From CAWDMC01 sp963803295 (GTDB lineage Bacteria > Acidobacteriota > Terriglobia > UBA7540): a DNA stretch of 64,000 bases. The stretch is from positions 186,001 to 250,000 of the forward strand of contig CAWDMC010000005.1 in NCBI GenBank assembly GCA_963803295.1. The letters run 5' to 3'. Below, in pieces: positions 8,504 through 16,246 of this stretch. The position numbers and the translations under genes were made by a program. The notes under the pieces were generated by a model. The model made no database searches. It was given only the letters and a program-made list of their open reading frames with translations, and was not told the origin of the DNA. Within the stretch, counting starts at the first letter, position 1. Every line of letters begins with the position of its first letter.

Positions 8504-9412
8504 CTAAAGACTGTCGTGATGCGGTTTTCGGGACTTGGGAGTACTCTCAAAAAGTGAATCCGCCACGCGCTCGAGAATGGACTCCGCCGTGTCGTCAAGT
8601 TTCGCCGTCACTTCACCGAGAGATACAGTGACCGACAGCTGGTCGCCCCACCACTCGATGCCTGAGCAGTTCACCAGGTCCTGCACCCGGCTACTCACGG
8701 CCTGGGTGGAGGCGGAACCACCTTGGAGGATGGCCAGAAAACGCTTGTCATGCCAGCTCCCCGCCACGTCGAACAAGCGCAGGTTGTTGGCTACGGTATG
8801 GGCGACGACGCGTCTGATGGCGTGCTCGGCCTCTCGACCATGGCTCGCCTCGAAGCGATCGAGATCATCGATCTCGACGAGTAATATACTGAACTCCTTG
8901 CCGTGCTCGCCGAAATCGGCAATGTTCTCCCGCAACCGTGACAACATTATTTCCGGCCTGAAAAGACCAGTTATCTCATCGAGATCAACCCGCCCCGATG
9001 CGGATGGGTCACGGCGATCCACCCTGCGGGTCGTGCTCGTTTCTGCGAAGATCTCGGCCGCGCCGATGATCGTACCTTCCCGGTTTCGCATGGGCATCGC
9101 TTGCACGTGGACCGGGACACGGTATCCGGCTTTGTGCCGAAGATAGAGATGGGCCTCACGGGTTTTTCCATCCGACATGGTGGCGGCTAGGGGACAACCC
9201 TCACCGCAAAGAATGGCGTGGGTATGGTCACAGTGCACCAGAATTTTGTCGCGGCAGAATCGCCCAACAACCTCGTGGCGCAAGTAGCCGCTGATCTTCT
9301 CGGCGCCGGCATTCCAGAACACGATCTTACGTTCCCGGTCCACCAGGTAGACGCCTGTTTGGATACCCTCGACGATTGCCCGAAAAATCTCGGGATCTTC
9401 CAGTTCCGGCAT
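8504..9412 (-). CDS. PAS sensor with degenerate GGDEF domain
   Basis: 302 residues from the ATG at 9412, preceded by a TGAGG ribosome site; a GTG at 9424 is the longer alternative. Residues about 5-120 form a PAS domain (GVYLVDRERKIVFWN, AEKISGY) with a Cys/His-rich insert (CDHTHAILCGEGCPLA). Residues about 150-295 are a GGDEF-like domain (DEITGLFRP at the start, SILLVEIDDLDRFEASHG). The signature position reads SWHDKRFLAI instead of GGDEF, so cyclase activity is unlikely. It could bind c-di-GMP/GTP or act by protein contact. Its place just upstream of motA suggests an input to the flagellar stator. Cytoplasmic; no membrane segment. Confidence 0.82.
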   Translation of the reverse strand: MPELEDPEIFRAIVEGIQTGVYLVDRERKIVFWNAGAEKISGYLRHEVVGRFCRDKILVHCDHTHAILCGEGCPLAATMSDGKTREAHLYLRHKAGYRVPVHVQAMPMRNREGTIIGAAEIFAETSTTRRVDRRDPSASGRVDLDEITGLFRPEIMLSRLRENIADFGEHGKEFSILLVEIDDLDRFEASHGREAEHAIRRVVAHTVANNLRLFDVAGSWHDKRFLAILQGGSASTQAVSSRVQDLVNCSGIEWWGDQLSVTVSLGEVTAKLDDTAESILERVADSLFESTPKSRKPHHDSL

Positions 9413-9575
9413 AGTAATCCTCACGAGAACTATCGGCCGGATCAGCCGAAGCTTTAACGATCGAGATCCAGCGGAAGAAGTGCGGAAAACCAGCGGAATT
9501 TTTGCGGGATCTTGCGGGATACCGACTGGATTTTGACAGCTTGAAGTCTTCCGCCGCTAATTCGCTGGCACAGCG

Positions 9576-10694
9576 CTAGACTTTCAGATAGATCTTCTGC
9601 CGGTCGAGGAACCAGAGGAACAGCCATCCTGTCATCAAGACCATCAGGCTGTAGACTACGGGCTGGAGATATCCAAAGTAGCCGATGAATCCGTGCACAA
9701 AGATGTTGGTGACGCTGCTGAACCTAAAGAGATCCCAGGCAAGGTAGATGGTGATGGCATTGACACCGATCACCCTGAAGAAGTTGGACCAGCGCCTCCA
9801 GCCGCGCACGTCGATGATCCAGTAGAAGAGAGCCAGCAGCAGGAAGCTCCAGCCCGCGGCGAAAAGAACATAGGGGCTGTTCCACAGATACTTGTTGGTG
9901 GGAAACCAATGACCCCAAATCAGCGCCAGCACCAGGGATGACACGCCAGCCAGAACAAGCCCCGTCACCTTACGTGCTTGCGATGCCGCCGACCGCAGCC
10001 AATGGCCGGCGAGTACACCCAGCAGAGTCGTGGAAACCGCTGGAAAAGTTGAGAGGATTCCTTCCGAGTCGCCGAACTCATAACAGCAGAAGGGCCGGGG
10101 AACAAGGTGGCGGTCCACGAATCCGCTCAGGTTACCTGCGGGCGTCAGCACCCCGGGTCCGAAGCCGGGCACGGGCACCAGCTTCATCACCGCAAAGTAG
10201 ACGATAAGGATTCCGCCCGCTGTCAGCGCCTGCCCGCGAATGCCGGTGTTCATCACCACCAGCGCCGCCAGGAAATAGCAAATGGCGATACGCTGCAATA
10301 CTCCGGGGATCCGCAGTTGGTGAAAGTTAAAGTCAAGCAGGCCATTGTGAACCAGTCCCAGCAGGAACAGCAGAAGCAACCGGCGAACCAGATGCCGGTA
10401 GATCTGGCTACGGTCCGCCCCTGCTTCCAGACGCCGCGTCAAAGAAAACGGCAACACCACGCCAACAATAAAGAGAAACAGCGGAAAGATGAGGTCGTAA
10501 AAATGAAAGCCATCCCACTGACAATGGTGAAACTGGATATCGAGTGCAGCCGTTACTCGATCGGGGAAGATCTTGTACAGGCTATGAATGATCTCCTCGC
10601 CGCCCGTGATCCACATCATGTCGAACCCGCGCAGGGCGTCAATTGACAGGATTCGGTCAGAGGAAGGACCTCTGGATTTGACGGCTTCTGGCAT
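9576..10694 (-). CDS. DUF5009 / heparan-alpha-glucosaminide N-acetyltransferase-like membrane protein
   Basis: About 372 residues from the ATG at 10694; a GTG at 10727 is in frame and equally weak in ribosome site. The opening RILSIDALRGFDMMWI is the hallmark of the acyltransferase/HGSNAT-related family (COG4299). The conserved HHCQWDGFHFYDLIFPLFLFIVG follows in two pieces near residue 55, with about ten membrane helices in all. Family members transfer acetyl groups across membranes to sugars, or are of unknown substrate. The gene is alone between a convergent PAS/GGDEF gene spaced 160 bp away and the WD40 gene upstream. The exact substrate cannot be assigned. Confidence 0.82.
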   Translation of the reverse strand: MPEAVKSRGPSSDRILSIDALRGFDMMWITGGEEIIHSLYKIFPDRVTAALDIQFHHCQWDGFHFYDLIFPLFLFIVGVVLPFSLTRRLEAGADRSQIYRHLVRRLLLLFLLGLVHNGLLDFNFHQLRIPGVLQRIAICYFLAALVVMNTGIRGQALTAGGILIVYFAVMKLVPVPGFGPGVLTPAGNLSGFVDRHLVPRPFCCYEFGDSEGILSTFPAVSTTLLGVLAGHWLRSAASQARKVTGLVLAGVSSLVLALIWGHWFPTNKYLWNSPYVLFAAGWSFLLLALFYWIIDVRGWRRWSNFFRVIGVNAITIYLAWDLFRFSSVTNIFVHGFIGYFGYLQPVVYSLMVLMTGWLFLWFLDRQKIYLKV

Positions 10695-10878
10695 GGGCTT
10701 GCGAAAACTCCCGAGGACAGCCTGCACGGCACGGCTATTCGCGACATTATGACCGGATCAACATGACCGGTTCAATGGAATAAAGTAAACCGTTGCCCTC
10801 CGATTCCTCCGCTCAACATGGGAGAGAGGGGTGAGGCGACGGGCCCGATGTCACCGGCCAAGTCAAAAGGGGGAACCA

Positions 10879-11835
10879 TCAATCCGCGAGCACCCACGCC
10901 GTCAGGCTGGAATCCGAATCGGCAGTGAAGAGCACTGCTTCTCGACCAGCAGTCTTCCCAAATCCCACAAGGCGGCGGCCATCGATGGGAAGTTCTCGCT
11001 TGGCGCCGCTTCGCAGGTCCCAGTGGAGAGTTGTAAATCTCTTGAGGCTCGCGGCATCGATGTGAAGGCTAATCAGCGAATTTCCATCCGGCAGTGCGGC
11101 AATCCGAAATACCGGATCGGGCTGTTTGGGAAGCGCTCGCACCACGTGTGCGTGGGACGTATCAAGGAGAGTCAGCGTGCAATCAGCGCCTCCGACCACC
11201 AGTTGTTTGCCGTCGGGAAGGAAACTGAGCGCGAACGGCTCCAAGAGCGAGCCTGTATACTTCGCCCTCAGCTTGCCGTTCCGGTCATAGATGCGGATGG
11301 CAGTATCGGCATCCGCCGTCGCCAGCAGGGAGCTATCGGGAGAGAAATCGATGCCTTCACTTCCACTGAAGTTAGTGTCGAGGACAGCAACCCGCGTGCC
11401 CTTGGCGGGGTCCCATAGCTGCGCCGGCGACTGATGCACGCCGACAGCGAGCAACGAGGCGTCCGGGGAAAAAGCCAGTCTGGCGATCCTCTGATGGGCG
11501 ACGTTTAGATTCTGTGCTGTTCTTCCCGACATATCGGCAATGACCACCGTGCCGTCGCGTCTGCCGATCGCAAGCCAATTTCCATCAGGTGAGCAGGCCA
11601 GCGCACCGAGACCGGTTTCGGGCGGCCGCTTCGTCACCACTTCTCCCGAGGCGAGCCGCCACACCTCGACCGATCCATCGGAGCCCAGTGCGGCAACCAG
11701 GCCACTGCTCCCGCAGGTTGACACACTGCGGATTGGAGCCGTGGTGGTGACCGTGACCAGCTTACGTGGAGCCTGAGCGTATGAGGTAATCCCGGCAGCA
11801 AACACCAGCGCCAACGCCCCCACCCAAAGTCTCAT
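10879..11835 (-). CDS. exported WD40-repeat protein
   Basis: 318 residues with a signal peptide (RLWVGALALVFAAGITSYAQA). About six WD40-type blades follow, visible as LACSPDGNWLAIGRRDG, LAFSPDASLLAVGVH, IDFSPDSSLLATADADTAIRIYD (shortened here) and LSFLPDGKQLVVGGADCTL. This predicts a periplasmic beta-propeller for protein contacts; no catalytic motif is seen. Its ATG overlaps the stop of the upstream intradiol dioxygenase gene by 4 bases (ATGA), so the two are translationally coupled. That pairing suggests the propeller works with, or is stabilised alongside, the exported dioxygenase. Confidence 0.8.
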   Translation of the reverse strand: MRLWVGALALVFAAGITSYAQAPRKLVTVTTTAPIRSVSTCGSSGLVAALGSDGSVEVWRLASGEVVTKRPPETGLGALACSPDGNWLAIGRRDGTVVIADMSGRTAQNLNVAHQRIARLAFSPDASLLAVGVHQSPAQLWDPAKGTRVAVLDTNFSGSEGIDFSPDSSLLATADADTAIRIYDRNGKLRAKYTGSLLEPFALSFLPDGKQLVVGGADCTLTLLDTSHAHVVRALPKQPDPVFRIAALPDGNSLISLHIDAASLKRFTTLHWDLRSGAKRELPIDGRRLVGFGKTAGREAVLFTADSDSSLTAWVLAD

Positions 11836-12461
11836 AGCGACTCCAAGACGAGCTCAAACTGCACCGCGGCGTGAATCTGCTTTGGGTCTCCTACCAGGGT
11901 GACAGGGCGCACCAACTCCCGGCTGGTGACAAGTGGATCGCGCGTGTAGTTCTTGTCGGGATCGCCTTCAAACACCGGATCGGTAGCAAAGTAAAGCTGG
12001 GTGGTTAGGGGCTTGTGTCCGGGCGCCATGACGAGATAGTGAACGTGCTGGCAGACACGCGCGGGGTAGTGTCCGGGTATCACGGAGGAGAAGTCGTATC
12101 GGCCTTCCGCCGTGGTACTCAGCTTAGCGCGATAGTGGTACCCCTCCAGGTCGTAGAGCCCCAGGTGATTCGTTTGCCAGACTTCGACACTGGCTGAGGG
12201 AATCGCTTCGCCGCGGGTGCTGAATACTGCTCCCGTGACCACAAGCGGCATCCCCGGGTCTCCCGGCGTTTGAAGAATGTTCGTATGAGGAGCGCTCCGC
12301 TTATAGAAGGGGCCGAGTTCCGCCGGAGGCGTGGGATGGCGATCGGGTCGCTCCTTTTGCGCCCAGGCTTCCGCGATAGTAGAAGGCAGAAGATTGGCCG
12401 TGCTGGTCACCACCCCGACAGCCATACACTTACCGATCAGGTCCCGACGTCCCAGACGCAT
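11832..12461 (-). CDS. intradiol ring-cleavage dioxygenase-like protein with Tat-type signal
   Basis: 209 residues. The N-terminus RLGRRDLIGKCMAVGVV has a twin-arginine motif and ends in AWAQ, so export by Tat is likely. The catalytic beta-sandwich follows: ELGPFYKR, SVEVWQTN, then the non-haem Fe(III) ligand pattern of protocatechuate 3,4-dioxygenases, Tyr103 (GLYD), Tyr132 (GHYP), His139 and His141 (CQHVHY). These enzymes open catechol-type rings between the hydroxyls. Exported single-subunit members are widespread in acidobacteria and may act on lignin- or humic-derived aromatics. It is coupled by a 4-bp overlap to a periplasmic WD40 protein. The substrate is inferred only. Confidence 0.82.
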   Translation of the reverse strand: MRLGRRDLIGKCMAVGVVTSTANLLPSTIAEAWAQKERPDRHPTPPAELGPFYKRSAPHTNILQTPGDPGMPLVVTGAVFSTRGEAIPSASVEVWQTNHLGLYDLEGYHYRAKLSTTAEGRYDFSSVIPGHYPARVCQHVHYLVMAPGHKPLTTQLYFATDPVFEGDPDKNYTRDPLVTSRELVRPVTLVGDPKQIHAAVQFELVLESL

Positions 12462-12622
12462 CCTTACCTCCAGCCTAAGTGGATGGATTGGAGTATAGTT
12501 CGCTACAGGCTAAACCGCAACGTGCCTTGATAGGTCGGGTGCACGACACAAAAGCTGGAAGACATTGCGAAGCGCCGCGCCCGGATCGGTGGCAAAGTAA
12601 AAGCAGGATACGCTGTTCGACG

Positions 12623-13369
12623 TTATAGTCTGTTAATCATGCTCGAGATATAGCCTGCCCCAAAGCCGTTATCTATGTTGACAACAGCCACATTGGGCGA
12701 ACAGCTATTGAGCATGCCCAGCAAGCCGGCTAATCCGTGGAAGCTCGCCCCGTAACCGATGCTGGTGGGAACGGCGATCACCGGCACGCCTACCAATCCC
12801 GCCACCACGCTGGGCAGAGCGCCCTCCATGCCGGCTACCACGATCACGACCCGCGCGCCGCGCAGACGCTGGCTTTCACCCAGCAGGCGGTGAATGCCGG
12901 CTACACCCACGTCGTAGAGCGATTCGGCCCGGTTGCCCATGCACTCTGCTGTCACCAACGCTTCTTCCGCCACCGGGATGTCGGAGGTGCCGGCCGAGAC
13001 CACCAGGATCTTGCCTTTGCCTCGAATCTTGCGATCACGCCGGATGACGATCGCTCCTGAAAGGGCATGGAATTCGGACTTGGGCTCCAGCCCGCGCACG
13101 CGTTCATAGAGCGCGGCGTCGCCTCGCGTAATGAGAATGGTGTGGCGGTTCGCCAGCATCCCGCGCACAATGCCCTCGACCTGATCATGGTTCTTGCCGC
13201 GAGCGAAGATCACTTCCGGCAAGCCCTGGCGTAGCGAGCGATGATGATCGATCTTGGCATAACCCAGGTCCTCGTAGGGCATTGTCCGCAAGCGATCGAC
13301 AGCAGCATCGACGCTCAGCGCTCCGCCCTTGACCTGCTCAAACAATTGCTTGATTTCTTCCGGCGTCAA
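12623..13369 (-). CDS. larB: pyridinium-3,5-biscarboxylic acid mononucleotide synthase (LarB)
   Basis: 248 residues, TTG start at 13369 with a strong GAGGAGG site 6 bases upstream. It shows AIR-carboxylase-like (PurE-related) family features: PEVIFARGK, ILVVSAGTSDIPVAEEA, VYDVGVAGIHRLL (as LYDVGVAGIHRLL), VVIVVAGMEGALPSVVAGLV and VPTSIGYGASF. LarB carboxylates and hydrolyses nicotinic acid adenine dinucleotide, the first step in making the nickel pincer nucleotide cofactor used by lactate racemase and related enzymes. The partners larC and larE are not in this window, so the pathway cannot be confirmed locally. Divergent from ubiX. Confidence 0.92.
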   Translation of the reverse strand: MTPEEIKQLFEQVKGGALSVDAAVDRLRTMPYEDLGYAKIDHHRSLRQGLPEVIFARGKNHDQVEGIVRGMLANRHTILITRGDAALYERVRGLEPKSEFHALSGAIVIRRDRKIRGKGKILVVSAGTSDIPVAEEALVTAECMGNRAESLYDVGVAGIHRLLGESQRLRGARVVIVVAGMEGALPSVVAGLVGVPVIAVPTSIGYGASFHGLAGLLGMLNSCSPNVAVVNIDNGFGAGYISSMINRL

Positions 13370-13414
13370 CGCGCCTCCTCGGCTCTCAGAAAGTCTTGTA
13401 AGTGCTGATTGCTT

Positions 13415-13420
13415 AGTATA
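13415..13420 (-). promoter_or_regulatory. candidate -10 of the larB promoter
   Basis: TATACT on the minus strand about 46 bases upstream of the larB start. No good -35 hexamer is seen at 16-18 bases, so this is only a candidate. Confidence 0.3.
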
Positions 13421-13471
13421 GCCGATTCACTTGGCGCGGGATTCGTTCACATTGGACAATTGGGAATCGCG

Positions 13472-13501
13472 TTGACTTCCCGCCGGAGCAGTCGCTAACA
13501 T
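13472..13501 (+). promoter_or_regulatory. sigma70-type promoter of ubiX, apparently leaderless
   Basis: TTGACT (13472-13477), 18-base spacer, TAACAT (13496-13501). Transcription would start near 13508, essentially at the ATG at 13509, and no Shine-Dalgarno precedes that ATG. This fits a leaderless or near-leaderless mRNA. Confidence 0.45.
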
Positions 13502-13508
13502 CGTGCTA

Positions 13509-14156
13509 ATGCCTGCCCTCCCACAGTCTCAGGGGTCCAGGGGTGCGAGATCGGCGCTCAAAACCATTGTGGTGGGCGTCACTGGCGCCAGCGGCGCCGT
13601 TTTTGCCCGGCGGACGCTGCAACTGGTCGAGGCCGACCCGCGTGTCGGCAAAGTGCATCTGGTAATCTCGGGCAGCGGCCTTAAGGTTATTCGGGAGGAA
13701 CTGGCAATCGATGTCTCAGCGAGTGCGGGAATTCCCGCTAGCCTCGCCGGCAGCCCGACAGCGAAGATCGATTACCTCCTGGATTCCGACATCGGCGCGA
13801 GCATCGCCAGCGGATCGTACCCCGTGGACGGAATGCTGGTAGTTCCCTGCACAACCGGCTGCCTCGCCCAGATCGCCAACGGGATTTCGGCCACGCTGAT
13901 TGAGCGGGCGGCCGACGTTTGCTTGAAAGAACGCCGCCGGCTGATCCTGGCCCTGCGGGATACGCCGTTCGGCCGAATCCACATTGAGAACATGCTGCGA
14001 GCTCACCAGGCGGGAGCCGAAATCTTCCCCATTATTCCTTCGTTTTATCACCATCCTCAGACCATCGACGATCTGGTAACTCAGTTCTGCTGCCGGATGC
14101 TCGGTCATCTGGGCCTCGAGCAACCGGAACAGTTTCAATGGGCAGGAATTGGGTAA
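13509..14156 (+). CDS. ubiX: UbiX family flavin prenyltransferase
   Basis: 215 residues from the ATG at 13509 (a GTG two codons upstream is the longer option). UbiX/Pad1 signature: VVGVTGASGAVFARR near residue 22, IASGSYPVDGMLVVPCTTGCLA near residue 98 (the SGS and PC-T motifs that hold FMN and phosphate), LKERRRLILALRDTPF, and the C-terminal IIPSFYHHPQTIDDLV. It prenylates FMN to the cofactor used by UbiD-type decarboxylases. With the UbiA-type prenyltransferase at 18893 it suggests menaquinone (possibly futalosine-route) biosynthesis. No ubiD gene lies in the window. Followed after 35 bp by a VKOR-like gene on the same strand. Confidence 0.93.
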   Translation: MPALPQSQGSRGARSALKTIVVGVTGASGAVFARRTLQLVEADPRVGKVHLVISGSGLKVIREELAIDVSASAGIPASLAGSPTAKIDYLLDSDIGASIASGSYPVDGMLVVPCTTGCLAQIANGISATLIERAADVCLKERRRLILALRDTPFGRIHIENMLRAHQAGAEIFPIIPSFYHHPQTIDDLVTQFCCRMLGHLGLEQPEQFQWAGIG

Positions 14157-14191
14157 CACATCGGGTCACGCTACAGCGCAGCTAAACACTT

Positions 14192-14632
14192 ATGCCTGAC
14201 GTAATTTTCTTGTTTTCACTGTTGGGCTTTTTTGACGCGCTCTATTTTACGCTGGCCTATTACGGACGCCTGCGAAGAGTCCGGTGGATCCCAGAGATCT
14301 TCTGCGCCAGGGAAGGATCCACTTGCGTGACGGTGTTAAGAACGCGGTATGCCCGGCTTGCCGGAATCCCCAATAGCGTGCTGGGGCTCGCCTACTACCT
14401 CTACATGATGAACTGGGCGATAAGCGATTGTCCGGTAGGCTATGAGTTCAGCTTCGGAGCCCGTTTACATATCGGTTGGATCCTGATCCTGGTCAGTTTC
14501 CTGACTGTCGTGCTGGGCTTTTACCTGGTCTGGGCGCTGCGGGCAAAGCTCCGCGTCCACTGCCCGCTTTGTTATGCCGCGCACACCATCAACTTCGTGT
14601 TATTTGTTATGGTGCTGCTGGTATTCGCCTGA
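14192..14632 (+). CDS. vitamin K epoxide reductase (VKOR)-like membrane protein
   Basis: 146 residues, ATG at 14192. Four membrane helices are visible. The loop Cys pair lies in EIFCAREGSTCVTVL near residues 38-45, the conserved loop residue context is IPNSVLGLAYYLYM, and the active-site CPLC is near residue 125 (HCPLCYAAH). Bacterial VKOR proteins reoxidise DsbA-like thiol oxidases using quinones, linking disulfide formation to the respiratory chain. No fused thioredoxin domain is present. Its position after ubiX is consistent with a quinone link but may be incidental. Confidence 0.85.
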   Translation: MPDVIFLFSLLGFFDALYFTLAYYGRLRRVRWIPEIFCAREGSTCVTVLRTRYARLAGIPNSVLGLAYYLYMMNWAISDCPVGYEFSFGARLHIGWILILVSFLTVVLGFYLVWALRAKLRVHCPLCYAAHTINFVLFVMVLLVFA

Positions 14633-14685
14633 AGCCGTAAAGAATAGCGCTGCCCCAGGCGGCGATGGGGTCCGCGGTTGCGGAT

Positions 14686-15228
14686 TTACGAAAGGTTCGA
14701 GAACACAATATAGGAGCTGTAGCCCAACGCGGAGCCGATCGCGCCGCCGGCTAGGACATCGCTCAGGAAGTGCATGCCCAGGACAACTCGCGAAAGAGCG
14801 ATGCTAATGGCGCAAAACAGCAGCAAGGCGGTCAGATGAGGATAGAAGAGCATCAGAGGAATGCTCACGGCAAAGGCCGTTATGGTGTGACCCGAGGGGA
14901 AGGAGAACTGGTCGGGGGGCAGCAAAGTCGCCCAACAGTGCGGCTCCAGAGCTCCGGGGCGCTTGCGGCCGATCTGCTTCTTCAACCTGAGAAACACCAG
15001 GATGCCCAGCGCTGAAGCAACAGAAGCAGAGCTCACGGCGACAAAACGCGAAGGACCGCCGAACAGTAGAATGGCGAGTCCCTGCGCGTACCAAACCCAG
15101 CCATCACCGCCCCGCGTTGCGCAGATCATCCACAGGCGGACCCAGCGAGGCGCGCGCCAGCGCTGCAGCCGATGCATCACCCGCAGGTCCTGATCGGTGA
15201 TGAATCCAATGGTGCCGGTGAAAGTCAC
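14686..15228 (-). CDS. PAP2-family phosphatase
   Basis: 180 residues, membrane protein with the three acid-phosphatase motifs: KKQIGRKRP near residue 84, PSGH near residue 112 and SRVVLGMHFLSDV near residue 145. About five helices are predicted. Such enzymes dephosphorylate undecaprenyl pyrophosphate or phosphatidate at the outer face of the membrane. Its ATG overlaps the stop of the upstream PHP-domain gene by 4 bases, so the two are cotranscribed and coupled. The nearby lipid-type glycosyltransferase makes a lipid-metabolism role plausible. Confidence 0.88.
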   Translation of the reverse strand: MTFTGTIGFITDQDLRVMHRLQRWRAPRWVRLWMICATRGGDGWVWYAQGLAILLFGGPSRFVAVSSASVASALGILVFLRLKKQIGRKRPGALEPHCWATLLPPDQFSFPSGHTITAFAVSIPLMLFYPHLTALLLFCAISIALSRVVLGMHFLSDVLAGGAIGSALGYSSYIVFSNLS

Positions 15229-16109
15229 GCCACGGCCTCCTGCGACTGCACGGGACCCACTCGCGACCCACGGTTCCGGCCGCTTCCACCCCTACCGACA
15301 GCGCGTCCCCACTTCCGCGCGAAGCGCCACTCGCGCCACTGATTGACCAAGGTGCCCAGGGGAACCATGAGCGCCAGCGGACTTAGCAGGAAAGTGGCCG
15401 GCCTTTCCTCCACCATTGCCGCCACAATCAGCCACACGTCCAAGGTCAATTTCCAATAGCCGCCGGACCTCCCACAGGCGCGCGCCCGGCGGGCGCGTAG
15501 CCCGTCCACAAACTCGCGTTTGTCATTGGCTCCATGGACGCGCGTGAAGGCTGTTCCGGCCGACCGGATGGTGTGCGCATCGCTGCCGCCCAGGGTGGTT
15601 TTGCCGCTGCGGCGGGCCATTTCCCTGGCCTCGCGGTTGGCCCCCGGCAGCAAATGTCCATTCAGGACTTCGAAGGCCGGAAAGGCTCTCTCGAACCAGT
15701 CAAAATCCTCGCGTTCGCGGCGGCCGGTAAGACTCGAGAAGGCGTGATTCACGGAGTAGAACAGGTCTTGTTCTTCGAGATAATTCACCAGCGCCGGCAA
15801 ATCGTCGCGGCGCCGCTGGATCTCGAGGTGATGGCGGTCGGTGATGTCGTAAACCCCTACGTGCAACTCGCTGCCGCTTGGCATGAGGCAGGTAACCTCT
15901 TCGCTGACAAAGAAATCCGGGTATCTCCGTAGGGCCTCCGAAGCTTCAATGGAGTCATGGTCGGTGATGGTCACAAGATCCATCCCCAGGGCCTTGAGAT
16001 GCCTGTAGAGCGCTTCAGGCAGGCTGTACGACTCACGGCAAAATGCCCGTAAGACCGGCATGGTGCACATGCCGGAGTGGAGACTGTGGACGTGCAGGTC
16101 ACATATCAC
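15225..16109 (-). CDS. PHP-domain metal-dependent phosphoesterase
   Basis: 294 residues. The PHP motifs are all visible: CDLHVHSLHSG (metal-binding His at residues 6 and 8), VTITDHDSIEA near residue 48, EVTC, the later VNHAF, and GGSDAHT near residue 188. A positively charged C-terminal region has one hydrophobic segment (about residues 230-255), suggesting peripheral or membrane attachment. PHP phosphoesterases hydrolyse phosphate esters or act in DNA repair and histidinol metabolism; the specific substrate is unknown. It is coupled to the downstream PAP2 gene by an ATGA overlap and divergent from the MGDG-synthase-like gene. Confidence 0.85.
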   Translation of the reverse strand: MICDLHVHSLHSGMCTMPVLRAFCRESYSLPEALYRHLKALGMDLVTITDHDSIEASEALRRYPDFFVSEEVTCLMPSGSELHVGVYDITDRHHLEIQRRRDDLPALVNYLEEQDLFYSVNHAFSSLTGRREREDFDWFERAFPAFEVLNGHLLPGANREAREMARRSGKTTLGGSDAHTIRSAGTAFTRVHGANDKREFVDGLRARRARACGRSGGYWKLTLDVWLIVAAMVEERPATFLLSPLALMVPLGTLVNQWREWRFARKWGRAVGRGGSGRNRGSRVGPVQSQEAVA

Positions 16110-16246
16110 ATCTTATCTTATCGCCCGAAATGTTAAGCTTCAGTGAATGGCGGGTGAAGAATTGGTAACATTTCTAGAAACCCTCGATTAGAAACCTCTT
16201 AGCATTCTAGATATTGCGGCGGTCACTGTGCGACAATCGGAGGCCT

